64,000 bases of DNA from Candidatus Tenderia electrophaga (GCA_001447805.1 CP013099.1:1612001-1676000), one strand, 5' to 3'. Counted from the stretch's first letter, positions 1 through 8,630 are shown. Numbers and translations are program-made. The notes: a model not told the origin generated them from the letters alone.

Positions 1-16
1 CCATTGTCCACATGGT

Positions 17-604
17 TCAGACCTCGAGCCGGTCTTTGGCGAAATTTAACACCCGTTCGGCACCGCTGTGTTCAATGCGATGTTGAAAGGGTTCCAACTC
101 CCGACGTGACCCGATAAGTAGCACTACGTATTTATGGGCCTTGATGGCCTGTTCCAATACTTCGATCTGCTCCTCGGGGATGCCCATGCGATGCAGCATG
201 GAGGCGACGTGGGAGAAGGCGGCCGCTGCCGCCATGAGGGCGCCTACCAGGGCGCTGTAGGTCATGGTCCAGAGGAAGGTCTCGAACAGCAATGCTTGAT
301 CGGTGCCTTCCAGGGAGGCCACGGTGCTGATCAGGCTGGCCACCAATCCCCACAGGGCGCCGATGATGGCGCCCCATTGGGCCCATTTTTTCATGCGCAC
401 CTTGGGGGAGGGATAGTAAATGCCGAGAAAATCGTCGCCCTTGGACAGGCGCGGACCGAGGAGGGAGATGCGGTCCATGAGGAAATCGTGTTCGATCAGA
501 TATTCGATGGTGCGGATGGCCTGGTTTTCGTGCACAAACACGGCGGCCAGGATGTGTTCCTGAAAGGGACGCCATGGCGTTTTGTTGATCTGTTCTTCGC
601 TCAT
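17..604 (-). CDS. Two-helix membrane protein of unknown function, possibly stress-protein-like
   Basis: A 195-residue protein. A soluble N-terminal part (residues about 15-70, including FVHENQAIRTIEYLIEHDF) is followed by two hydrophobic segments (about 76-96 and 107-135) and a soluble C-terminal segment. The arrangement recalls small alpha/beta domains of the general-stress-protein-17M/DUF1269 type that sense or ride on membranes, but I see no catalytic motif, so the function is unknown. The frame is open upstream to 766; I chose the ATG at 604 because the upstream part is arginine-rich and overlaps the neighbouring gene in another frame. It lies 31 bp after the TauE/SafE gene on the same strand, so it may be the last gene of the oxidase accessory cluster. 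Confidence 0.7.
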   Translation of the reverse strand: MSEEQINKTPWRPFQEHILAAVFVHENQAIRTIEYLIEHDFLMDRISLLGPRLSKGDDFLGIYYPSPKVRMKKWAQWGAIIGALWGLVASLISTVASLEGTDQALLFETFLWTMTYSALVGALMAAAAAFSHVASMLHRMGIPEEQIEVLEQAIKAHKYVVLLIGSRRELEPFQHRIEHSGAERVLNFAKDRLEV

Positions 605-635
605 CTGAGCCCCTTGCGTCGGTGTTCTCCCGATT

Positions 636-1436
636 TTATTGGGTGTTCGCTTGCGCAGTGGCGAGTACCGCCTGTGGCGGGCTGATGCAGTCACGATCGG
701 GATCGAGGGCCGAGATCTGCTCCATGGGCATCTGATGTGGCATGTCGTCATGGGCCTCATGATCATGCCGCCCCAAGGGCGTGCCGCGCAGCAGCGTCAC
801 CAGGCCGATGCCGATCAGCAGTATGGCCCCCAGCTTGAGGACCCTGCCGCGCGTGGCCGGGGTGACGCTGCGCAGCAAGGCCGGCGCCGCCAGCATGGCC
901 GGGACCGTGCCCAGGCCGAAGCTGAACATGATCAGGGCGCCCTGCCAACTGGCGGCGGCGCTGAGGCTCAGGCTCAGGCCGGCATAAACCAAGCCGCAGG
1001 GCAGCAGGCCGTTTAACACGCCCACGGTGTACCAAGGTCCGGTATTGTCGTGGCCTGCCGCGACCGGTAGCCAACGGCTCAGGCCGGTGATGTCGGCCAG
1101 CCGTGCGCTGAACCGGGCAAAGGGATCGGGCAGCCAACCGCCGATATGCAGGGCCAGGAGGATAATCACCAGGCCGGCGAAGATGCTGAGCATATGCTGG
1201 ACACTGCCCAGCCCGCCCGCCGCAGTGCCGTGGGCGACCACACCGCCGATGAGGCCGGCCACCAGACCCAGGGCGGTGTAAGTGGTGAGCCGGCCCAGTT
1301 GGTAGCTGATCAGTCCCGGCCACCAGGTCTGGGGGCGGCTCATGCCCATGGCCGCGACCAGGCCGCCGCACATGCCGATGCAGTGCAGACTGCCGAGAAA
1401 GCCGATGGCGAATCCGGCGGCCAAGAGTTCGGTCAT
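636..1436 (-). CDS. TauE/SafE-type membrane protein with His/Met-rich tail
   Basis: A 266-residue polytopic protein with about six membrane segments. The N-terminus carries the motif GSLHCIGMCGG (residues about 15-25), typical of the sulfite-exporter TauE/SafE-like (UreH-type) proteins found beside cco accessory genes in many Proteobacteria. Family members near ccoGHIS are thought to take part in cytochrome oxidase maturation or metal handling, but their substrate is not settled. The C-terminal tail after the last helix has a cluster of His and Met (RHDHEAHDDMPHQMPM), a plausible copper-binding stretch; that is inference. Its ATG overlaps the stop of the upstream gene by 4 bp, so the two are translationally coupled. 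Confidence 0.85.
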   Translation of the reverse strand: MTELLAAGFAIGFLGSLHCIGMCGGLVAAMGMSRPQTWWPGLISYQLGRLTTYTALGLVAGLIGGVVAHGTAAGGLGSVQHMLSIFAGLVIILLALHIGGWLPDPFARFSARLADITGLSRWLPVAAGHDNTGPWYTVGVLNGLLPCGLVYAGLSLSLSAAASWQGALIMFSFGLGTVPAMLAAPALLRSVTPATRGRVLKLGAILLIGIGLVTLLRGTPLGRHDHEAHDDMPHQMPMEQISALDPDRDCISPPQAVLATAQANTQ

Positions 1437-2113
1437 TGACCCCCCGTGATGTCGGACGCCTCGTCCAGCAGGCTCAACAAACGATCGAATTGGTCTGGCG
1501 GCACAAACTGCAGCAAGGGCTTGTCCTGCGGCGGCACCACCACATCCAATCCCAGTCTTGGATAGAGTAGATGCAGGTTGCCGTCGGCGTCACGGCGACG
1601 TTCGCCGGGCTGACCGAACTGCCTTTCGATCAGCGCCGGCGCGAGGGAGATGGGTGGGATATAGGTGAGCGACTTGACGATACTGGCGTCCACGGCGCCC
1701 CGGTGCTCAGGCGCGATCTGCATCTTGATATTGCCCGAGGGGAAGGCCATGGGCCGGTGTGCCTGCGCCTTGATGCGGTCGATGAGCTCGGGGGCGGCGT
1801 CCAGTTCGATCACGATCTTGGCGCGATCGGGTGAGGTGGGGAAGAAGGCCTCCAGGGTCTCCTGGGCACCGGCGGGACGTTCGACCTGCACGAACAGGGC
1901 GCGTTCGCTCTGGCTGTGCAGTGCCGCTTCTGCCTGCTTCAGGGTGGACTGCCCCAGCACGACGCCGAGAACATGGAGCCGGCCCTGGGCGTCCAAGTGA
2001 GCGTTCCACACGCGCATGGACGAAGAGGATTGATCGGCCTCACCCCCCGGCCAGAGGGTGAAGATCGCCAGGCCGATCAAGACCGCAGTCAGCAGCTTCA
2101 GTTTCGTGCTCAT
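1433..2113 (-). CDS. Conserved-looking membrane-anchored protein, function unknown
   Basis: A 226-residue protein with one N-terminal hydrophobic segment (residues 4-22) that could be a signal anchor or an uncleaved signal peptide, followed by a soluble, presumably periplasmic domain. No cysteine pairs, haem motif or known catalytic motif are visible. It sits where ccoH (FixH-like) is often found, between ccoG and a TauE/SafE gene, but its sequence and length do not look like CcoH. A role in assembling or modulating the cbb3 oxidase is suggested by position only. It is coupled by a 4-bp overlap to the TauE/SafE gene, and ccoG ends 37 bp upstream. Confidence 0.7.
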   Translation of the reverse strand: MSTKLKLLTAVLIGLAIFTLWPGGEADQSSSSMRVWNAHLDAQGRLHVLGVVLGQSTLKQAEAALHSQSERALFVQVERPAGAQETLEAFFPTSPDRAKIVIELDAAPELIDRIKAQAHRPMAFPSGNIKMQIAPEHRGAVDASIVKSLTYIPPISLAPALIERQFGQPGERRRDADGNLHLLYPRLGLDVVVPPQDKPLLQFVPPDQFDRLLSLLDEASDITGGQ

Positions 2114-2150
2114 CGTATAGGTCTATAAATAAATACTCTCAGCGACCGGG

Positions 2151-3602
2151 TCAACGCGGCGGGCGAATGATCACACTTTCTCGTGTGAACACCCGGTCTG
2201 GATGGTTTATATCCTTTAATACAAAGGTGATGGGTGTATGCTCATGCGGCAGTTGCGCCGGCCTGGCACGGACATCGACATTGAAGGGCACCAGTTTATC
2301 CGCCTTCAGGGTCATGAGCTCATCGATACCGGAGACCTCGAGCCCTTCGACCCCTGCGGTGCTTATGCGCACCTGCATGGCCTGTTCGGTCTTGTTGAGT
2401 ATCTTGAAGGTATAACGGTTTTGCACCGAACCATCGGACATGACCGTGTAGAGCGGTTGACGCTGATGCAGGATGTGCCAATCGATGGGCGCAATATTGG
2501 TCAAGCCATAGAGGATGCCGCCAAAGGCGAACAGCATAATGGCGGCATAGACCAGCACGCGCGGCCGCTTCAAGGGCGATTTGACCACCTCGCCGGCCAT
2601 CTCGCGCAGCGAGGCATAACGGATCAGGCCCTTGTTGCGGCCCACCTTGTCCATGATGCTGTCGCAGGCATCGATACACAGGCCACAGGTGATGCAGCCC
2701 TCCTGCTGACCGTTGCGGATATCCACCCCGGTGGGGCAGACGGCGACACACATGCGGCAATCGATACAATCCCCCAACTCTTTGTTGTCGGCCTTGAGCT
2801 TGCCGCGCGGTTCGCCGCGCTCGACATCGTAGGTGGGCAGGAGGGTGTCCTTGTCGTACATCACGCCTTGGATGCGGGCATAGGGGCAGAGCCAAAAGCA
2901 CACTTGTTCGCGCAGATAGCCGGCCAGAAAATAGGTGCCCAGGGTGAACATCAACAATACGATGTAGGCGATGATATGGGCGTTCAGGGTGAAGACATCG
3001 CGCCATAACTGGAATGCATCGGTGAAGTAGGCCGCGAAGGTCATGCCGGTGAGGACGGCGATCGCCAGCCAGAGACTGTGTTTGAGCAACTTCTTGCGCG
3101 CCTTGACAAGGCTCAGCGGCGCCTTTTCAAGCTTGCGCCGCTGTGCCGGGGGTCCTTCGATCTTTTCTTCAATCAGGGTAAAGACATCGGTCCAGATGGT
3201 CTGGAAGCAGAAATAGCCGCAGAATACCCGTCCCGCGATGGCTGTGACGCCAAACAGGATCATGGCCATCAGGATCAGCACCAGGGAGAGCATCCAGACG
3301 TCCTGAGGATGCACGGTGATGGCGAACAGGTGGAACTGACGATCGGGGATGTCGAACAGGATGGCCTGTTGACCGCCCCAACGCAGATAGGGGCCGATGA
3401 AGAAGATCAACCAAAGACTGGCGCTGAACCATTTGAGTTTGCGGAACCGACCGGGCATACGTTTGGCGTGTATGGTTTCGTCGCCGAGATTGACATGCCA
3501 ATGTACGGTCTCGTCATAGATCTCTTGCACATTGTCTGCACTGATTTGAGGTTTTTGCGCGTCCATAGCCATTGCTGCGTCGTGGTTGAGGTTGGAAGAC
3601 AA
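2151..3602 (-). CDS. ccoG: Cytochrome c oxidase accessory protein CcoG
   Basis: A 483-residue membrane ferredoxin-like protein needed to assemble cbb3 oxidase; the family has been linked to copper reduction for CcoN. It has about five membrane segments. Paired cysteines occur in VFCGYFC (residue about 127) and QVCFWLCP (about 233). Two [4Fe-4S] clusters are indicated by C279-C282-C285-C289 (CIDCRMCVAVCP) and C303-C306-C309-C313 (CITCGLCIDAC). A C-terminal soluble beta domain follows the last helix (about 350-370). Length matches the RdxA/FixG family. It is separated from the ccoP end by about 375 bp holding a small peptide gene and a stem-loop, so it may be transcribed apart from ccoNOQP. Confidence 0.96.
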   Translation of the reverse strand: MSSNLNHDAAMAMDAQKPQISADNVQEIYDETVHWHVNLGDETIHAKRMPGRFRKLKWFSASLWLIFFIGPYLRWGGQQAILFDIPDRQFHLFAITVHPQDVWMLSLVLILMAMILFGVTAIAGRVFCGYFCFQTIWTDVFTLIEEKIEGPPAQRRKLEKAPLSLVKARKKLLKHSLWLAIAVLTGMTFAAYFTDAFQLWRDVFTLNAHIIAYIVLLMFTLGTYFLAGYLREQVCFWLCPYARIQGVMYDKDTLLPTYDVERGEPRGKLKADNKELGDCIDCRMCVAVCPTGVDIRNGQQEGCITCGLCIDACDSIMDKVGRNKGLIRYASLREMAGEVVKSPLKRPRVLVYAAIMLFAFGGILYGLTNIAPIDWHILHQRQPLYTVMSDGSVQNRYTFKILNKTEQAMQVRISTAGVEGLEVSGIDELMTLKADKLVPFNVDVRARPAQLPHEHTPITFVLKDINHPDRVFTRESVIIRPPR

Positions 3603-3744
3603 AAAACAAAGCCTGGTGGGTTACTTCCTTGGACACCCGAGGTCGGGGCTTTGCTGCACCGAGCGGGCGGGAAGTTCACGGCTTTAAAAATATATTAGTC
3701 ATTGATAATATTCTATACGATGTGCGCGTCATGGGGCAGGTAAA

Positions 3745-3767
3745 ATTTCGGGGGCGCAAGGCCCCCG
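3745..3767 (-). terminator. Stem-loop after the small peptide gene, possible terminator
   Basis: On the minus strand CGGGGGC pairs with GCCCCCG around a 5-nt loop (3749-3767) and is followed by AAATTTTACC. The short T-run makes it a weak intrinsic terminator or a processing/stabiliser hairpin. It sits 19 bp past the stop of the 38-residue peptide gene and upstream of ccoG, so it could mark the 3' end of the ccoNOQP transcript. Confidence 0.5.
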
Positions 3768-3785
3768 TGTCGGCGAAAATGCCCC

Positions 3786-3902
3786 CTAATCTTTGTCGTC
3801 CGGTTTTTGATTCATCAAATTGCGCAGCCGAATGGCAAGAAAGACAAAGACGATGACGGCGCCAAGTACTGATAGGATGGAACCGATCACTACGCTATCC
3901 AT
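3786..3902 (-). CDS. Small single-helix membrane peptide of the cbb3 operon (38 aa)
   Basis: An open frame of 38 codons starting at the ATG at 3902 and ending at TAG. It is preceded by a perfect AGGAGG with a 5-nt spacer. The peptide has one membrane helix (residues about 4-24, VVIGSILSVLGAVIVFVFLA) and a basic then acidic tail ending NQKPDDKD. It follows ccoP by about 75 bp on the same strand. Small one-helix subunits accompany cbb3 oxidases (CcoQ, and CcoM described in Pseudomonas stutzeri), and CcoS is another short membrane protein of these clusters, but I cannot assign it to one of them by sequence. It is more likely real than not because of the strong ribosome site, helix and position. 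Confidence 0.7.
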   Translation of the reverse strand: MDSVVIGSILSVLGAVIVFVFLAIRLRNLMNQKPDDKD

Positions 3903-3977
3903 AATGGCCTCCTAAATTGTTTGTCTGGGTGGCGAAAGAGAAAGCCCGCAAGGGCGGGCTCCCAAGTTTGATGACCG

Positions 3978-4832
3978 TTACTGTTGACCGCCACCGAAGG
4001 ACCAGACGCGCACCGTAAGCAGTTTAATATCGTTGTCTGACAAGCGTTCATCGAAGGCGGGCATGACGGCACTGCGGCTGCCTTCCACATCTTCCTGATT
4101 GACACCCTTGCTGATGGTGCGAATCACCTCGTCACGGGAATCGCCGAAACGCCAGACACTGTCGGTCAGATTGGCCGAACCGAAATCGGGCACGCCTTTG
4201 GCATCTTCGCCGTGGCACAGACCGCAACCGCTTTCTTCATACAAAGACCAGCCGGCTTGGGTGGCCTGTCCCTGGGGCAGGGCGATGACAAAGTCGGCCA
4301 ACTGCTCGATCTCGGCCTGACCGAGGTCCGCCTGGAAGGCCGGCATCATACCTTCGCGGCCGTTGGTGATGGTCTCTTTGATGGCGTCCACCGAACCGCC
4401 GTAGAGCCAGTTGTCGTCGCGCAGATTGGGGAAACGCCCTTCCACACCCTGACCGCCGGCACCGTGACAGGCGGAGCAATAGTCACCGAACAAGGCATTG
4501 GTATAGGAGTTGGCGAAGTTGAGCATCTCCTGGTCGGCCAGGATCTGCTCGGCGCTCATAGTTTCCAGCTGATCCATATAGGGCTCGCGGATCTCCTGGT
4601 ACTTGGCCACCGCCTGTTTGTATTCCTTGATGGAGCTCCAGTTCAACAGCCCCTCATTCGGCCCATTGATCAACGGTATAGAGGGGTAAAGGATGAAATA
4701 GACGACACACCAGAGCAGACTCAGGTAAAAACAGATGGTCCACCACTTGGGCGGCGCGTTGGTCAGTTCACGAATGCCGTCCCACTCGTGCCCCGTGTCA
4801 GGCGCTTGGCCTGGATTATTATGATTGCTCAT
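3978..4832 (-). CDS. ccoP: cbb3-type cytochrome c oxidase subunit III (dihaem cytochrome c)
   Basis: A 284-residue membrane-anchored dihaem cytochrome that passes electrons to CcoO/CcoN. There is one N-terminal membrane helix (about 31-52), then two cytochrome c domains with haem-binding sites C119-x2-C122-H123 (CSACH) and C203-x2-C206-H207 (CGLCH). Candidate axial methionines are in MMPAF (about 162) and VMPAF near the C-terminus. This is the short, single-anchor form of CcoP. It starts 3 bp after the ccoQ stop, so it belongs to the ccoNOQP operon. Confidence 0.97.
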   Translation of the reverse strand: MSNHNNPGQAPDTGHEWDGIRELTNAPPKWWTICFYLSLLWCVVYFILYPSIPLINGPNEGLLNWSSIKEYKQAVAKYQEIREPYMDQLETMSAEQILADQEMLNFANSYTNALFGDYCSACHGAGGQGVEGRFPNLRDDNWLYGGSVDAIKETITNGREGMMPAFQADLGQAEIEQLADFVIALPQGQATQAGWSLYEESGCGLCHGEDAKGVPDFGSANLTDSVWRFGDSRDEVIRTISKGVNQEDVEGSRSAVMPAFDERLSDNDIKLLTVRVWSFGGGQQ

Positions 4833-4835
4833 GGC

Positions 4836-5030
4836 TTACTTCTCCCAATGCTCAGAATCTTCTCTCAGGACAAAGTCACGATGCTGCTCCAGCTTAGTCT
4901 TGCTGCTCGGTTTGAATACCAGGTAGTAAAGTCCGATCATGCAGAAAAAGATCGCAACCGTGACGAACAGCCCCCACCAGTCGGTAGCGGTCATCGCCGC
5001 CCAGTCTGTGTGCAAGTAATCGCTAATCAT
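4836..5030 (-). CDS. ccoQ: cbb3-type oxidase small subunit CcoQ/FixQ
   Basis: A 64-residue protein with one membrane helix (about 19-38, including [19 protein letters not shown]) and a charged cytoplasmic tail, the usual shape of CcoQ, which stabilises the oxidase complex. The start at 5030 overlaps the ccoO stop by 4 bp (ATGA), giving translational coupling, and ccoP follows after 3 bp. Longer readings upstream in this frame run through ccoO in another frame and are not credible. Confidence 0.93.
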   Translation of the reverse strand: MISDYLHTDWAAMTATDWWGLFVTVAIFFCMIGLYYLVFKPSSKTKLEQHRDFVLREDSEHWEK

Positions 5031-5671
5031 TGTCGGTAATCCTTGCCTTCCTGAAAGTCCACCATCGTGCCCAAGACCTGGAGATAGGCGACCATGGCGT
5101 CCATCTCGGTCTTGCCCTTGACCGCCTGCTCTGCACCGGCAAAGTCCGCGTCTGTATAGGGCACCCCTACCGCCGCCATGGCGCGCAGCTTGGTTTCGGT
5201 CATGGAGGCGTCGATCTTGTTCTCGGCCAACCACGGATAACGCGGCATGACGGACTCGGGCACCAGCGAACGCGGATCCATCAGGTGCTGACGCTGCCAC
5301 TCGTCGGAGTACTTACCGCCGACGCGGGCCAGGTCGGGACCGGTGCGCTTGGAACCCCACTGGAAGGGATGGTCATACTTCGATTCCACCGCCAGGGAGT
5401 AGTGGCCGTAACGCTCCTTTTCGTCGCGGAAGGGGCGAATCATCTGTGAGTGGCACAGGTAACAGCCTTCACGGATGTAGATATCGCGGCCTTCCAGCTC
5501 CAGGGCCGTGTAGGGACGGATGTTGTCCTCCTCTTCCGTCAAATCTTCCATGGTGTTTGGCAGATAATAGAGCGGGACGATCTCCACTACCCCGGCGACC
5601 AGTAGCGTGATGGCCAGTACGCCGGACAACAGCCAAACATTCTTTTCATTTTTCTCTTGAAATGATGACAT
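5027..5671 (-). CDS. ccoO: cbb3-type cytochrome c oxidase subunit II (monohaem cytochrome c)
   Basis: A 214-residue protein with an N-terminal membrane helix (about 13-35) and a periplasmic monohaem domain. The haem site is C70-YL-C73-H74 in [14 protein letters not shown], a signature of CcoO/FixO. It receives electrons from CcoP or soluble cytochromes and passes them to the low-spin haem of CcoN. I chose the ATG at 5671, 14 bp after ccoN, because of a nearby GGAGG and because the open frame upstream only mirrors ccoN. Confidence 0.96.
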   Translation of the reverse strand: MSSFQEKNEKNVWLLSGVLAITLLVAGVVEIVPLYYLPNTMEDLTEEEDNIRPYTALELEGRDIYIREGCYLCHSQMIRPFRDEKERYGHYSLAVESKYDHPFQWGSKRTGPDLARVGGKYSDEWQRQHLMDPRSLVPESVMPRYPWLAENKIDASMTETKLRAMAAVGVPYTDADFAGAEQAVKGKTEMDAMVAYLQVLGTMVDFQEGKDYRQ

Positions 5672-5685
5672 CGTTTTCTCCTCCC

Positions 5686-7110
5686 TCAAGCTTTGGAGGT
5701 GGCCGTGGCGCCGGCACCTGCAGGTTGACGTAGTGTCATGACGATGTTGTAGAGCATCACGCAGGCACCGAGGAAGAAGATCAATCCGCCCACGGCACGC
5801 AGTACATAGTAGGGATGCATGGCGGCGACCGATTCCACGAAGGTATACATCAGGTTGCCGTAATCGTCGGTGGCGCGCCACATCAGGCCCTGCATGATGC
5901 CCGAGACCCACATGGCGCAGATGTAGATCACGGCACCGATGGTGGACATCCAGAAGTGCAGGCTGACCAGGGAAGTGGAATACAATTCACGGCCCCACAG
6001 ACGCGTAACCATATGATAGATGGCGCCGATGGAGACCATGGCGACCCAACCCAGGGCACCGGAGTGTACGTGGCCAATGGTCCAGTCCGTGTAGTGAGAC
6101 AGGGCGTTGACCGTCTTCAAGGACATGACCGGCCCCTCGAAGGTGGACATGGCGTAGAAGGCCAAAGACACGATCAGGAAACGCAGGACATAGTCTTCAC
6201 GCAGTTTGTGCCAGGCCCCGGACAGGGTCATCATGCCGTTGATGGCGCCCCCCCATGAAGGAATGATCATGGCGATGGAGACCGCGGCACCCAGCGAGCC
6301 GGTCCAGTCGGGCAGGGCGGTGTAATGCAGATGGTGTGCACCCAGCCAGGCATAACCGAACATCAGCGCCCAGAAGTGCAGTACCGACAGCCGATAGGAG
6401 AAGATGGGCAGTTCGGCCTGTTTGGGCACGAAGTAATACATGATGCCGAGAAAGCCGGCGGTCAGAAAGTAACCGACGGCATTGTGCCCCCACCACCACT
6501 GCACCATGGCATCCTGCACGCCCGAATACATGGAGTAGGACTTCATCAAGCTCACCGGAATGGCCATGGAGTTGCCAACATGCAGATAGGTGATCATGAT
6601 CATCATGCCGAGAAAAAACCAGTTAGCCACATAAATATGTGAATTCTTGCGTGTGGCCAGGGTCATGATGAAGTTGAACATGAAGGCCACCCACACCACG
6701 GCGATCAGGATATCGATGGGCCACTCCAGCTCGGCGTACTCCTTGCCCTGGGTCAGCCCCAGGGGCAACGTGATCACTGCCAGGACGATAATCAGATTCC
6801 AGCCCCAGAAGGTGAACCAGGCCATCTTGTCGCTCCATACCCGCACACCGCAGGTGCGTTGCACCACGTAATAGGCCGTGGCCATGAGGACGCTGCCGCC
6901 GAAGGCGAAGATGACGGCATTGGTGTGCAGCGGTCTGAGTCGACCGAAGGTGAGATAGGGATTGTCGAAATTGAGGTCGGGGAATGCCAGTTGGGATGCG
7001 ATAAATGTTCCCACCAGTGTGCCGACGACCAGATAGATGACCGACATGATGGTGAACCATTTCACCACCTCGAAATTATATGTCGGCTGGTCGAGTGTAG
7101 TAGTGGACAT
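5686..7110 (-). CDS. ccoN: cbb3-type cytochrome c oxidase subunit I (catalytic)
   Basis: A 474-residue, about twelve-helix haem-copper oxidase that reduces oxygen to water at high affinity and pumps protons. Haem and copper ligands fit the family: H62 (low-spin haem b), H209 in [11 protein letters not shown] and H259/H260 (CuB), Y253 as the probable cross-linked tyrosine of this subclass, and H347/H349 in TIGHVHSG (high- and low-spin haem). A strong GGAGGT lies 3 nt before the ATG. It is the first gene of ccoNOQP. I did not find a clear FNR/ANR palindrome in the upstream 260 bp. Confidence 0.98.
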   Translation of the reverse strand: MSTTTLDQPTYNFEVVKWFTIMSVIYLVVGTLVGTFIASQLAFPDLNFDNPYLTFGRLRPLHTNAVIFAFGGSVLMATAYYVVQRTCGVRVWSDKMAWFTFWGWNLIIVLAVITLPLGLTQGKEYAELEWPIDILIAVVWVAFMFNFIMTLATRKNSHIYVANWFFLGMMIMITYLHVGNSMAIPVSLMKSYSMYSGVQDAMVQWWWGHNAVGYFLTAGFLGIMYYFVPKQAELPIFSYRLSVLHFWALMFGYAWLGAHHLHYTALPDWTGSLGAAVSIAMIIPSWGGAINGMMTLSGAWHKLREDYVLRFLIVSLAFYAMSTFEGPVMSLKTVNALSHYTDWTIGHVHSGALGWVAMVSIGAIYHMVTRLWGRELYSTSLVSLHFWMSTIGAVIYICAMWVSGIMQGLMWRATDDYGNLMYTFVESVAAMHPYYVLRAVGGLIFFLGACVMLYNIVMTLRQPAGAGATATSKA

Positions 7111-7288
7111 AGTACCTCCATACGTAACTATTGTTATCTGTTACACCGCCCGTCGTCGGGTTATAACTGGATCACAGCCGCGTTTGTGATAGTTGTCGCT
7201 GTGTCTCGACGATCAGGGGTATGTCCGAAACCGTTGCGCGCGCCCTTTGCCTTGAATTTGTTCTGTATTTCATTTTTTCTATCGCCTG

Positions 7289-7318
7289 CGCATGCCGGCC
7301 ATGCTTGGCCGGCATGCG
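7289..7318. repeat. Perfect 12-bp inverted repeat between the cytochrome gene and ccoN
   Basis: CGCATGCCGGCC and its reverse complement flank the 6-nt loop ATGCTT. On the minus strand it lies 57 bp after the stop of the small cytochrome gene and about 180 bp before ccoN. No T-run follows directly on either strand, so it could be a non-canonical terminator, an mRNA-end stabiliser or a protein-binding site. The rest of 7111-7374 contains nothing else I recognise. Confidence 0.6.
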
Positions 7319-7374
7319 GGTCACAGACGGGGTGTTCATTGCGACCCTTAATCCAAAGTGTCAGGCAGCAATCC

Positions 7375-7686
7375 TTATTTGGATTGCGCAACCATGTAGT
7401 CAACGGCGGCCTTGACCTCTTCATCGGTCAAAGACTTCTTGCCGCCTTTGGGCTTCATCTTGCCGATGCCGTTAATGGCGTTGTGATACAGAGTCTCTTC
7501 GCCCTTGGCGATACGGTCAGCCCAAGCAGCGCTATCACCGGTTTTTGGCGCACCCATCATGCCGGACCCGTGACACATCTTGCAGGTTTTGTTGTACACA
7601 GCTTCACCATCGGCGGCATTGGCCGGGAGTGCGATCAACAGCGCGGCGGCGGGGGCGGCAAGTTTCATGAGTCGCTTGAAGTTCAT
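7375..7686 (-). CDS. Small cytochrome c (class I, c5-like), periplasmic
   Basis: A 103-residue precursor with a Sec signal peptide (about 1-25, ending ALPANA). The mature part has one haem site CKMCH and a c5-type body with GSGMMGAP, a probable methionine ligand in KMKPKGG, and the C-terminal helix EVKAAVDYMV. It is a likely electron donor for the cbb3 oxidase encoded just downstream, or a general soluble carrier. The start at 7686 is supported by GAGGAGATAT upstream; a longer frame exists but adds a non-signal N-terminus. A sigma-70-like promoter lies upstream at 7785-7812. Confidence 0.9.
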   Translation of the reverse strand: MNFKRLMKLAAPAAALLIALPANAADGEAVYNKTCKMCHGSGMMGAPKTGDSAAWADRIAKGEETLYHNAINGIGKMKPKGGKKSLTDEEVKAAVDYMVAQSK

Positions 7687-8162
7687 ATCGATATCTCCTC
7701 TTGTTGTTCCAAGGTTGCTGGTAAAAGTGAGACAGGGGTGAGGTGTTCTTGCCTGATTGGCGGCCACGCGCCTGACTCAGCTTCATTAAAGTCGAACATT
7801 CTTAACTGTCAATGTCCTTACAAACGGTTGGATTATAAGACCACTCAAACGTTACGTGTATAGAGCATACACGTTTGTTAAAAAAAATCATACATGTTTT
7901 ATGTGGGCAAATAGCAATTTGTTTTGTATGGACTCTTCGGGGCGCGGCGGCACAGGGTGAGCTGCGCCGACGCGCTGCGGCCGAGTGTGGGGAGGCAAGA
8001 AAAAAACCAGCTTAAAATCAATCGGCCAGACATTGGTTTCGGCGGCTGAGGAGCCCGAAAAACGCTGGCCTGAATGTTGCACCATCTTCGGCTGAGGGAC
8101 GAAAATCGACCCATGGCGTGGTTTTCGTCAAAAAAACGTCAGTCAAATATGGAGGACACAGC
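7687..8162. other. 476-bp region between divergent genes, with an inverted repeat
   Basis: No credible gene. The left part holds the promoter of the small cytochrome gene. At 7854-7874 the 8-bp arms ACGTGTAT and ATACACGT are separated by AGAGC, in AT-rich DNA followed by a run of seven A; this could be an operator or hairpin. The GC-rich part 7930-8110 shows only overlapping shadow frames. Confidence 0.6.
7785..7812 (-). promoter_or_regulatory. Sigma-70-like promoter for the small cytochrome c gene
   Basis: On the minus strand TTGACA and TTTAAT are separated by 16 bp. The -10 box ends about 100 bp before the ATG at 7686. The match is by eye. Confidence 0.5.
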
Positions 8163-8495
8163 GTGACTACACCCATTTCCAACAATAATCCAGGTGGTGT
8201 TGCCAATAAACAGGCGGGGCGCCCGGAAGAGCGCGAATCCCGGGGCCAGGCTCCGGCGGCGCAAACTCAGCAGGTGCACGGCCGCCAGGACGATGCGCTT
8301 ACCGTCAGTCGCGCCGCGGAGATGCTGAGCCAGGGGTCGGCTCCGCGCGCTCAGGGCGTGATCCAGTCAGCCGAGCAGGCGGCGCACGTGGCGCAGCAGC
8401 TCAAGGCCCATATCCAGGCCGATCCCGGTGCGGCGCTTGCCGGTCAGGCGCAGGGATTGTCCAGCGAAATGTTGGAGCTATTGAAGGCGGGCTAA
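8163..8495 (+). CDS. Small Gln/Ala-rich hypothetical protein
   Basis: A 110-residue protein read from GTG at 8163, supported by GGAGG 7 nt upstream (TATGGAGGACACAGC). The first half is low-complexity and polar (Asn, Gln, Arg, Gly); the second half is predicted helical (LTVSRAAEML, then QAAHVAQQLKAHIQADPGAALAGQAQ). It has no signal peptide or membrane helix. The composition recalls small cytoplasmic flagellar or chaperone-like proteins, but I cannot place it in a family. It stands alone, 135 bp before the COG4255-like gene. Confidence 0.65.
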   Translation: MTTPISNNNPGGVANKQAGRPEERESRGQAPAAQTQQVHGRQDDALTVSRAAEMLSQGSAPRAQGVIQSAEQAAHVAQQLKAHIQADPGAALAGQAQGLSSEMLELLKAG

Positions 8496-8630
8496 GCCCG
8501 TCGGGCGCCGCGAGTGGCGCCTGACACCCGGTAGGCATAGGGACGTGCCTGATCCCCCCATCGCAGCGGCTGGCCATGCCGGAGCCGAAGCTCTATTATA
8601 TGGAGCGAATTTCATCTCCCCCGGCAGGTC

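Noticed and set aside
3078-3698. Long plus-strand frames inside ccoG and similar frames under other cco genes
   Set aside because: They are antisense shadows of GC-rich coding sequence with no independent start signal.
7111-7374. FNR/ANR box before ccoN
   Set aside because: Expected for a cbb3 operon, but no TTGAT-N4-ATCAA match is present in this interval by eye.
7888-8114. Minus-strand frames of 65-71 codons before the gene at 8163
   Set aside because: They overlap each other in different frames, lack ribosome sites and show shadow-type composition.
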